DNA from: CBDHHC01 sp050633205
GTDB lineage: Bacteria > Pseudomonadota > Alphaproteobacteria > Rhizobiales > CBDHHC01
DNA: 32,507 bases
NCBI GenBank assembly: GCA_050633205.1
Contig: JBOEGA010000005.1
Span: forward strand, 1 to 32,507
Direction of reading: 5' to 3'
Shown: in pieces, positions 24,803 through 31,653 of the stretch
Layout: the number at the start of each line of letters is the position of its first letter
Numbering within the stretch: the first letter of the stretch is position 1
Program-made: the position numbers and the translations under genes
The notes under the pieces: generated by a model
Database searches by the model: none
The model's input: the letters and a program-made list of their open reading frames with translations, nothing else
Told to the model about the DNA's origin: nothing

Positions 24803-24839
24803 AACCTTCATATGCCTGAAAAGCATGTGGAGGTTTTTT
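24803..24839 (+). terminator. Rho-independent terminator after the rhomboid gene
   Basis: AACCTTCATATGC (24803-24815) pairs over 13 bases, with two G-T wobbles, with GCATGTGGAGGTT (24823-24835) around a seven-base loop. A run of six T ends at 24839. This is the clearest terminator in the window, and it separates the rhomboid unit from uvrC. Confidence 0.88.
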
Positions 24840-24882
24840 GTTGAATATTGGCCTGCAAAAGATAATCGTGATACGAAATATC

Positions 24883-26808
24883 ATGCCTGATAATACAAAA
24901 AACAGTGAAGAAAATATTAGCCAGAAGCCGACCGGCCCTGATGTTATAGCCGGTTTTCTGAAAACCCTGCCAAATAAGCCGGGGGTTTACCGCATGATGG
25001 ACCTTCACGAGAATGTACTTTATGTGGGGAAGGCCAGAAGCCTGAAGAAAAGGGTTCAGAGCTATACGCGCTTTAATGGGCATACAACCCGCATCAGGCG
25101 TATGATTTCAGCCACTGCTCATATGGAATTTGTGACGACTAAAACAGAAGCTGAAGCACTTCTGCTGGAAGCCAATCTAATCAAGAGCCTGAAACCACGT
25201 TATAATGTTCTGCTGCGGGATGATAAAAGTTTTCCATATATACTGGTTTCCAAAGAGCATGAAGCTCCACAAATCGTAAAACACCGGGGCAGCAGGAAGA
25301 ACAAGCCGGGAAATTATTATGGACCGTTTGCGTCAGCAGGTGCTGTGAACCGAACAGTTAATACGCTGCAACGTGGTTTTCTGCTGCGGACCTGCACTGA
25401 CTCCATTTATGAAGGCAGAACACGGCCCTGCCTGCTTTACCAGATTAAAAGATGTTCCGCACCATGTACCGGAGAGATCAGCCTGCCAGATTATAATGCT
25501 CTGGTTGATGAAGCTAACAGCTTTTTGCGTGGCGAAAGTAATGATCTGCGTACCAGACTTCAGGACTCTATGATGGAAGCTTCTGACAGAATGGAGTATG
25601 AAAAAGCTGCCGAATACAGAAACCGTCTGGAAGCTCTTTCCCAGATCCAGCAGCATCAGGAAATCAATTCTGAAGGTCTTGAGGAAACTGACATCTTTGC
25701 TGCCTATCAGGAAGGTGGGATGACCTGTATTCAGGTATTCTTTTTCAGGATCGGGCAAAACTGGGGGACCAGATCCTATTTTCCAAGAGCTGACAAATCG
25801 ATTGAAGTTGAAGACGTTCTGGATGCTTTTATTGCCCAGTTTTACAATGATAAACCTATCCCAAAACTTATTCTGCTTTCACATGAAGTCGCCAGTAAGG
25901 ACTTATTGAAAGAAGCTCTCTGCCAACGAGCCGAGCGTAAAGTTACGATTACGACACCTCAACGGGGCAATAAAAATGAACTGGTTTCACATGCTCTGAC
26001 CAATGCCAGAGAGGCACTTGGCAGGAAGCTGGCAGAGTCTGCATCTCAGGAAAGACTTCTGGAGGGGATGTCAAAAGTACTGGGACTGGATGAGCCCGCC
26101 AAGCGTGTGGAAGTTTATGATAACAGTCATATTCAGGGGGCACATGCTGTTGGCGCCATGATTGTTGCCGGTCCCGAAGGTTTTATGAAAAACCAGTATC
26201 GTAAATTTAATATCAAATCGACAGATATAACTCCTGGAGATGATTTCGGAATGATGCGGGAGGTGCTGACCAGGCGCTTTACGCGATTATTGAAAGATCA
26301 TGGCACGAGAGAAGAAAATTCAATCAAGCACGAAGATGATGACAGTGCTTCTCCCTGGCCGGACCTGTTATTAATCGACGGTGGCAAAGGGCAACTTTCA
26401 GCAACTATGGAAGTGCTGGAGGACATTGGCGTATCTGATGTTGCTGTTGTCGGGGTTGCAAAAGGGCCTGACAGAAATGCCGGGCGGGAACATTTTTATT
26501 TTCCTGATGGAAAGTCATTTATGCTGGAGCTGAAAGACCCGGTTCTGTATTTCATTCAGAGACTGAGAGATGAGGTACATAGATTCGCTATTGGTACTCA
26601 TCGTGCCAAGCGTAAACAGGCTATTTCCTCAAACCCTCTGGATGATGTTCCAGGTATTGGTCCTACCCGAAAGCGTTCTCTGCTGCGACATTTCGGTTCT
26701 GCAAAGGCTGTCAGCAGGGCCGGGGTTACAGATCTGCAGGCTGTTGATGGCATCAGCCATCAAATTGCCCAAACTATTTACGACCATTTTCATGATAATG
26801 ATAATTAG
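24883..26808 (+). CDS. uvrC: Excinuclease ABC subunit C (UvrC)
   Basis: The 641-residue protein makes the two incisions beside DNA damage in nucleotide excision repair, together with UvrA and UvrB. The N-terminal GIY-YIG nuclease has KPGVYRMMD and VLYVGKARSLKKRVQSYTR. A UvrB-interacting UVR helix follows (MEYEKAAEYRNRLEAL). The RNase H-like C-terminal nuclease has EVYDNSHIQG and DLLLIDGGKGQLSA, and the helix-hairpin-helix pair is in DDVPGIGPTRKRSLLRHFG and DLQAVDGISHQIAQ. The start is set at ATG 24883 because the longer reading from TTG 24838 would begin inside the terminator. The ribosome-binding site is weak. In many Alphaproteobacteria pgsA follows uvrC; here it does not. Confidence 0.97.
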   Translation: MPDNTKNSEENISQKPTGPDVIAGFLKTLPNKPGVYRMMDLHENVLYVGKARSLKKRVQSYTRFNGHTTRIRRMISATAHMEFVTTKTEAEALLLEANLIKSLKPRYNVLLRDDKSFPYILVSKEHEAPQIVKHRGSRKNKPGNYYGPFASAGAVNRTVNTLQRGFLLRTCTDSIYEGRTRPCLLYQIKRCSAPCTGEISLPDYNALVDEANSFLRGESNDLRTRLQDSMMEASDRMEYEKAAEYRNRLEALSQIQQHQEINSEGLEETDIFAAYQEGGMTCIQVFFFRIGQNWGTRSYFPRADKSIEVEDVLDAFIAQFYNDKPIPKLILLSHEVASKDLLKEALCQRAERKVTITTPQRGNKNELVSHALTNAREALGRKLAESASQERLLEGMSKVLGLDEPAKRVEVYDNSHIQGAHAVGAMIVAGPEGFMKNQYRKFNIKSTDITPGDDFGMMREVLTRRFTRLLKDHGTREENSIKHEDDDSASPWPDLLLIDGGKGQLSATMEVLEDIGVSDVAVVGVAKGPDRNAGREHFYFPDGKSFMLELKDPVLYFIQRLRDEVHRFAIGTHRAKRKQAISSNPLDDVPGIGPTRKRSLLRHFGSAKAVSRAGVTDLQAVDGISHQIAQTIYDHFHDNDN

Positions 26809-27017
26809 CTACAATCGGGTAGCTCTTTATTATATAATATTTTTTTATTTTACATTCCCTATATAATCACAATTTCTCCTAACGTTCCTACGCAGCAAAT
26901 TTGGCAAAAACCGGATGATGCGTCGATCTCCCTCTCTATATTTTGGTGCAATATGCATCATCTTTTATTTCTGGTTTACAGATCGTGTTTTCGCAAACGT
27001 AAACAGGAAAAAAATAT

Positions 27018-27392
27018 ATGAAAATTACGACAAAACTTTCCGTTGTCCTTGGTGGACTATCAGTAGCAGCATTTGTTGCCAGCGCAGCTATAGCAGGATC
27101 TCCTATGGGAACATGGGAACGCACAAGCAATGGAGCCAACATTGAAGTGTATGAATGCAAGGGCGGCCTTGGCATGAAAGTAACCAAATCACCTACGCCA
27201 GCTAAAGTTGGCAAGGTTATTATGTGTGGTGCACAGACTGCTGGTGAGAACAAATGGAAAGGTGATCTGTTAAGCCCGGATGATGGAAAAACATATACCG
27301 GCAATGTTACGTTAGTTGATGCAAAAACTCTACAGCTTGAAGGCTGTGCCGGCAAAGCCTGTAAAGGCGAAACATGGACAAAAGTGAAGTAA
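27018..27392 (+). CDS. Secreted DUF2147-like protein, first copy
   Basis: The 124-residue protein has a signal peptide (…AAFVASAAIAG) and a small beta-rich mature domain with the DUF2147 pattern: GTWERTSNGANIEVYEC at the start, LLSPDDGKTYTGNVTLVDAKTLQLEGC, and ETWTKVK at the end. Four to five cysteines (in YECKGG, MCGA, EGCAGKACKG) suggest disulfides. The function of DUF2147 proteins is not well known. It is a paralogue of the protein at 28367-28744, and the two flank moaD-moaE. It has its own upstream gap of 209 bases after uvrC and a hairpin-rich region downstream, so it may be a separate transcript. AGGAAA lies eight bases before the ATG. Confidence 0.8.
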   Translation: MKITTKLSVVLGGLSVAAFVASAAIAGSPMGTWERTSNGANIEVYECKGGLGMKVTKSPTPAKVGKVIMCGAQTAGENKWKGDLLSPDDGKTYTGNVTLVDAKTLQLEGCAGKACKGETWTKVK

Positions 27393-27412
27393 TTTAACTT
27401 TTCCCCATGTTG

Positions 27413-27479
27413 CCCTGAATTCAGGACTCTCATGTTCAGGGTAGCATACTGCGGGCATCTCGCCTCCCGGGATGTCCGC
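27413..27479 (+). terminator. Tandem hairpins after the first DUF2147-like gene
   Basis: CCCTGAA (27413-27419) pairs with TTCAGGG (27435-27441). Then GCGGGCATC (27451-27459) pairs with GATGTCCGC (27471-27479), with one G-T pair. No clear T run follows directly, although ATTTTTC occurs at about 27491. They lie between the DUF2147-like gene and moaD and probably end or stabilise the upstream transcript. Confidence 0.45.
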
Positions 27480-27561
27480 AAGTACTCACTGATTTTTCAC
27501 TTGGCTGATCCTCAATAGCAATTTAAGTTGTATCAAACAGTCCTCAACTTTAAGGATTCTT

Positions 27562-27813
27562 ATGAAACTTCTGTATTTTGCATGGGTCAGAGAAAAGACA
27601 GGAATTAGCTCTGAAGACGTAGAGTTACCTGAGAATATTCAGACTATATCTGACCTGATTGACTGGCTGATAACCAGAGGGCCCGAGTTTGAAGCGGCTT
27701 TCTCCAAGCGTGATGTTATCCGCACAGCTATTAACCAGACTCATGTCCAACATGACAGCTCTATCGCCGAGGCCAGAGAAATTGCCTTTTTTCCACCAGT
27801 GACAGGAGGATAG
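27562..27813 (+). CDS. moaD: Molybdopterin synthase small subunit MoaD
   Basis: The 83-residue beta-grasp protein carries the sulfur as a C-terminal thiocarboxylate (…FFPPVTGG) for conversion of precursor Z (cPMP) to molybdopterin. LLYFAWVREKTG at the N-terminus and IAFFPPVTGG at the end are typical. AAGGA lies five bases before the ATG. The moaE start lies three bases after the stop codon, with the GGAGG for moaE inside the moaD end, so translation is coupled. The proteins that make cPMP (MoaA, MoaC) and charge MoaD (MoeB) are outside the window. Confidence 0.94.
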   Translation: MKLLYFAWVREKTGISSEDVELPENIQTISDLIDWLITRGPEFEAAFSKRDVIRTAINQTHVQHDSSIAEAREIAFFPPVTGG

Positions 27814-27816
27814 TCA

Positions 27817-28281
27817 ATGATCAGGGTTCAACAGGAAGATTTTAATATTGGAGAAGAAATTAGAAACCTGACAGAGGGGCATTATGAGGTCGGAGCTGTT
27901 GTTACATTTACAGGCCTTGTCAGGGATATGGCCAAGGGAGAAGCTATCTCTGAAATGGAGCTTGAGCACTATCCGGGTATGACGGAAAAAGAACTTGAGC
28001 GAATAGAGCAAATTGCACGGGATCGATGGCCACTAACGGGTACGCTTATTATTCACAGATACGGCAAACTGAAACCCGGCGATAATATTGTTCTGGTTAT
28101 TACCACTTCAGCACACAGGCAGGCATCCTTTGATAGTGCAGCCTTTTTAATGGATTACCTCAAAACCAATGCGACTTTCTGGAAAAGGGAAACCAGCGCA
28201 AATGGAGGAGAATGGGTTGATGCCAGAGAAACTGACCTTGATATGCTTGACAGGTGGAATATTCCTGCGTCTTCCAAGTAA
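27817..28281 (+). CDS. moaE: Molybdopterin synthase catalytic subunit MoaE
   Basis: The 154-residue protein is the catalytic subunit that, with thiocarboxylated MoaD, inserts the dithiolene sulfurs of molybdopterin. GAVVTFTGLVRD, LEHYPGM, and HRYGKLKPGDNIVLV are conserved. The active-site lysines are Lys116 (DYLK) and Lys123 (FWK), with the spacing known from E. coli MoaE. The C-terminus WVDARETDLDMLDRW is typical in position though variable in sequence. It is coupled to moaD by a shared GGAGG/stop region. Confidence 0.95.
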   Translation: MIRVQQEDFNIGEEIRNLTEGHYEVGAVVTFTGLVRDMAKGEAISEMELEHYPGMTEKELERIEQIARDRWPLTGTLIIHRYGKLKPGDNIVLVITTSAHRQASFDSAAFLMDYLKTNATFWKRETSANGGEWVDARETDLDMLDRWNIPASSK

Positions 28282-28366
28282 CAGGTAACTATAGTGGGAT
28301 AGAAATATCTGAAGGTACTTGTTTATAGTTGAGATTATCAAAATATGAACCCTGGGAGGGCCTTTT

Positions 28367-28744
28367 ATGAACATATCCGGAAAGCTACTTGTCACTGCTG
28401 CAGGACTATTAGCTGCAGCGACCATATTTACTCCTGCACATGCGGCAGGACCATATGGAGACTGGCTACGCAGTAACGGCGCCCATATCAAGGTATACAA
28501 GTGTGAGGGCGGCGTTGGTATGAAGGTTACCAAATCTGATGAAGCCGAAAAAGTTGGCAAGGTCATTATGTGTGGAGCTAAAGCCAGTGGTCCCAACAAG
28601 TGGAAAGGCAGTGTCCTGAACCTTGATGACGGCAAGACTTATAAGGGCATTGTTACTCTGCAGGATGATAAAAAACTTAAGCTTCAGGGGTGTGTTCTTG
28701 GTGGACTGATCTGCAAAAGCGATACCTGGACTAAAATCAAGTAG
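28367..28744 (+). CDS. Secreted DUF2147-like protein, second copy
   Basis: The 125-residue protein has a signal peptide (…ATIFTPAHAAG) and the same domain as the protein at 27018-27392. The two share GMKVTKS, VGKVIMCGA, NKWKG and DDGKTY almost unchanged, and both end in TWTK(V/I)K. This copy keeps the CVLGGLICKS segment that looks closer to the usual DUF2147 end, while the first has a shortened version. GGGAGG precedes the ATG at seven bases. The gene follows moaE after 85 bases and meets the chemoreceptor gene tail to tail 26 bases later. Function unknown; envelope stress or metal-related roles would be guesses. Confidence 0.8.
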   Translation: MNISGKLLVTAAGLLAAATIFTPAHAAGPYGDWLRSNGAHIKVYKCEGGVGMKVTKSDEAEKVGKVIMCGAKASGPNKWKGSVLNLDDGKTYKGIVTLQDDKKLKLQGCVLGGLICKSDTWTKIK

Positions 28745-28770
28745 TTCAGCGGTATATATGGAAAATTCGA

Positions 28771-31242
28771 TCAGGCAGCATCTGTTTTGATGACGCCCTG
28801 CAGTATCTGCAGCCCTGCCTGATCACCAAAGACCCAGGCGACACGCATTGTTATAACTTCATTACTGCCTTCCATAGCGGCTTTTATTATCATATTCTTG
28901 GCAAGTCCCGGAACAATCTTAATTCTCATTCCTCCCTCGCTTATATCATTGGTTGTGGTCTCGTGTTTCTCCCCTTTAAAGGTAAGCGTCAATCCACGTG
29001 ATATTTTCTGCCTGACTTCATCCCTGCGCTCTTCTGTATCTTTCTTAACTTCATCCAGGAACTTTTCAATACCTTCCTGCATCTGGGCAGACCACAGACT
29101 TAAGCCTTCTGCGGATGTATGTATATCAGATGAGGCCATATCCGTGTTTTTGGCGGCGTCTTTAAGTGTTTCCACATTTCCTGATATATTATTAATATCC
29201 TGCGCAACTATATTCATGTTCTGAGCAATATCGTTTGCGGCATCCCGTTGTGAGAGAATATCCTGAGATACTTTTTCTGCATTTTGATTCAGTGCTTCAA
29301 TCAATTCAACAACCTTGCGCAGTGTTTCTCCTGTTGTCGCGCTGGTATCCTGTAGCATTCGGATTTTCCCGGCAATTTCGTCTGTTGCCTTGCCCGTCTG
29401 GGTTGCCAGGTTTTTAACTTCTGATGCAACAACAGAAAATCCTTTTCCTGCTTCACCTGCCCTTGCAGCTTCGATGGTCGCGTTCAATGCCAGCAGATTA
29501 GTCTGTTCAGCAATATCGTTGATCAGGTCGATGATAGAACCGATACTGTCCGTTACGTTAGTTAATTCTTCCATATGCTCCATAACGGCATGTGCATCTT
29601 CACTGGATTGCAAAGCTATTTTCTGGGAGTCTGCAACAAGGCCGGTTGTTCCATTCATTGTCTCGGACAAGGTCTGAATTGATCCACGAACAGTTTCTGA
29701 CTTTTCATTAGACTGGACGGTCGCTCCGGCAACTTCCTGTGTGCTATTCAGGCTATTCCCTGAAATTTCCTTCATCTGTTTGGAAGAATCTTTCAGATCA
29801 TTTGTGGCTGATACAACCCCTTCAATAATCTTGAATGAATTTTTCTCAAACTCATCAATTATCGCAGCCATTCCCCGCAGGTGTTTTTCCTGCTGGTCTT
29901 TTGTTTTTTCTTCATTCTTTTTCAGCTGTTCAATCCAGTTAAACTGCAAACGGAGGTTTTCCCTCATCTCATTTAAAGCCTCCATAAGGTGGCTCATTTC
30001 GGTATCTCCACGAACCTCAATATCACCTTCCAGATCACCTGATGAGACATCTAATGCCACTCTTCTTACACAATTAATCTGCCTTGAAATAGAGCCTGAA
30101 ATAACAACCATCAACACAGCAGATATGCATAAAATAACAGCCAACAGCAGAATAATCGTATCGGATTCTTTTGCAGAGAAATTTTCAAAGTTAGCTCTTG
30201 TCTGATAACCAACAGCAGCCAGATCCTGGGCTACATATTCCAGCTCTTCATTTAACTCTGATACTTTTGCGGAGAGGCTTTTATTGAGCTTGCCGTCATT
30301 ATCATTTATTTTTTGAGTTACTTCCTTAATTTGAACTATAATCTGACTAATTTTTTTCTTTGCTTTCTCGCTCGTTGTTCTATCAACAGCAGTCAGAAGG
30401 TCTCCGGTTACATATTCCAGTTCTTCAGTAATTTCCTTTGGTGTAATTTTATCAGTAGAAATTTTAACCTGCAGCCTCTCCCAGTTTAACTGGCCAGAGC
30501 GCAACATAACGGTTGACTGAAAGGTGTTATCGTAAAACCTCATTCCAGACGTACCGAGGTCATTTGCTGATTTATATCCTATATATCCAATCAGAAGAGT
30601 TCCTATGAATGCAATTACATTGGAAATAACCAGCTTATTCCATATCGAAATTCTTGCGGTAAACCGAGTATCATCTCTGGGGAGCAGTATTTTCCTGAAA
30701 ATGTTATTTTTCAGGAAATATTCATTATACAGGGATGCAAAGATATGCAGCATAGCAAGGCCGATAAATGCATATGCCAATATTTTATGTGCCTGTAACA
30801 GAACAACTGCGGTCTGCAGGTCTGGTTTAACAAGTGCCGGGAGTGAAACAAGCCAGAAAAAATTAACCTGTGTGCCAACACTGTTTGTGTAAGCCCAGCC
30901 GACCAGCGGAGCGATAATCAGGATCAGGTAGAGCAGGACATGAGTTAACTGGGCTACCTTTCTTTGCAGGAAAGGAATGCTTTCCAGTATAGGAGGAGTT
31001 TTATCCGTAAAACGGATACCGATACGAACAAATGTCAGCAGCAACAACAAGAGTCCAAAGGACCTGTGAAGATCCATTGTCAGCAAAGCCAGATCCTGGT
31101 TCTGCAACAAGTGAATAGTTGCTGCATTGACCATATGCAGAATAGCAAGCGTAGCAATTCCCCAATGGAGAATTATCATTTTCCTGCTGTAAATCGCCGG
31201 CCTGGAGGCGACTTGTTCTCCACTGGTCATGTTATCACTCAA
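28771..31242 (-). CDS. Cytochrome b561-MCP-PilZ fusion chemoreceptor
   Basis: The 823-residue protein has an unusual order of parts. Residues 17-178 form a four-helix cytochrome b561/CybB-like module with likely haem ligands His26 (LHWG), His59 (DLHRSFG), His152 (AHKILAY) and His166 (LHIFA), plus His101. A fifth helix (204-223), a helical periplasmic region (224-360) and a sixth helix (362-383) make a normal MCP sensor. A HAMP-like stretch follows (384-436). The signalling domain (about 460-720) has the canonical tip EQTNLLALNATIEAARAGE (579-597). The end is a PilZ domain (738-820) with RDEVR (740-744) and DISEGG (766-771), the two c-di-GMP binding motifs. The start may be TTG 31242 (GAAGG nine bases upstream) or ATG 31230. 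It lies 25 bases after the cupredoxin gene. Oxidant or respiratory-state sensing is inference. Confidence 0.9.
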   Translation of the reverse strand: MSDNMTSGEQVASRPAIYSRKMIILHWGIATLAILHMVNAATIHLLQNQDLALLTMDLHRSFGLLLLLLTFVRIGIRFTDKTPPILESIPFLQRKVAQLTHVLLYLILIIAPLVGWAYTNSVGTQVNFFWLVSLPALVKPDLQTAVVLLQAHKILAYAFIGLAMLHIFASLYNEYFLKNNIFRKILLPRDDTRFTARISIWNKLVISNVIAFIGTLLIGYIGYKSANDLGTSGMRFYDNTFQSTVMLRSGQLNWERLQVKISTDKITPKEITEELEYVTGDLLTAVDRTTSEKAKKKISQIIVQIKEVTQKINDNDGKLNKSLSAKVSELNEELEYVAQDLAAVGYQTRANFENFSAKESDTIILLLAVILCISAVLMVVISGSISRQINCVRRVALDVSSGDLEGDIEVRGDTEMSHLMEALNEMRENLRLQFNWIEQLKKNEEKTKDQQEKHLRGMAAIIDEFEKNSFKIIEGVVSATNDLKDSSKQMKEISGNSLNSTQEVAGATVQSNEKSETVRGSIQTLSETMNGTTGLVADSQKIALQSSEDAHAVMEHMEELTNVTDSIGSIIDLINDIAEQTNLLALNATIEAARAGEAGKGFSVVASEVKNLATQTGKATDEIAGKIRMLQDTSATTGETLRKVVELIEALNQNAEKVSQDILSQRDAANDIAQNMNIVAQDINNISGNVETLKDAAKNTDMASSDIHTSAEGLSLWSAQMQEGIEKFLDEVKKDTEERRDEVRQKISRGLTLTFKGEKHETTTNDISEGGMRIKIVPGLAKNMIIKAAMEGSNEVITMRVAWVFGDQAGLQILQGVIKTDAA

Positions 31243-31267
31243 CTCACAATGCCTTCAGAAAAGGGGC

Positions 31268-31579
31268 TTATTTAACTGTTATTTCCAGCTTCATTCTTGG
31301 ATGGATATGGCAACCAATTGTGAATGTACCCGCTGCCGGGAAATCCAGTTTAAAATCTTTTTTGGGAGGCAGGAGCGGGCTATTAGCCGTCATACCTGCT
31401 TTCGCTGTGATCTGATGTGCCGTACGATCACTATTTTTGAAGACAATTGTATCTCCAGCCTTGATTGTAATTTTATTTGGCGTGAACCGAAGTCTTTTCT
31501 GGTCAACTATGTGCTCATCTGCCAAAGCAAAGCCTGCCCCCAGAAACAGCGCAATAACGAAAAAAGTTAAGCTTCTCAT
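31268..31579 (-). CDS. Periplasmic cupredoxin (plastocyanin/azurin-like, type 1 copper)
   Basis: The 103-residue protein has a signal peptide (MRSLTFFVIALFLGAGFALA, cleavage before DEH) and a single cupredoxin domain. The likely type 1 copper ligands are His55 (TAHQI), Cys90, His93 and Met96 in GCHIHPRM. It should be a small soluble electron carrier or copper chaperone-like protein in the periplasm. ATG 31579 is chosen because GGAG lies nine bases upstream; ATG 31594 would add five residues before the signal peptide. It sits between the di-haem peroxidase gene and the chemoreceptor gene on the same strand, so it is a plausible electron partner of one or both. Confidence 0.88.
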   Translation of the reverse strand: MRSLTFFVIALFLGAGFALADEHIVDQKRLRFTPNKITIKAGDTIVFKNSDRTAHQITAKAGMTANSPLLPPKKDFKLDFPAAGTFTIGCHIHPRMKLEITVK

Positions 31580-31610
31580 TTTAAGACTCTCCATCAATAC
31601 ATAATATGAT

Positions 31611-31633
31611 TGCCGGAGCTATTTGCTCCGGCA
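31611..31633 (-). terminator. Perfect hairpin between the peroxidase and cupredoxin genes
   Basis: TGCCGGAGC (31611-31619) and GCTCCGGCA (31625-31633) form a nine-base-pair stem with a five-base loop, 20 bases after the peroxidase stop. Neither side has a T run, so it may be a partial terminator or a processing and stability element inside a common transcript. Confidence 0.5.
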
Positions 31634-31653
31634 GCTCAAAACATCATCCTGAC

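Noticed and set aside
24838..24882. Extended uvrC N-terminus from TTG 24838
   Set aside because: The start would lie in the T tail of a strong terminator and precedes the region that aligns with UvrC.
26914..26962. GATGATGC/GCATCATC inverted repeat before the first DUF2147-like gene
   Set aside because: Eight-base arms 33 bases apart in A+T-rich DNA are weak evidence; no promoter or known operator could be tied to them.
28147..28635. A 162-codon minus-strand frame across moaE and the second DUF2147-like gene
   Set aside because: It spans two genes in antisense, and a similar antisense frame occurs under the first paralogue, which is explained by shared sense codons.
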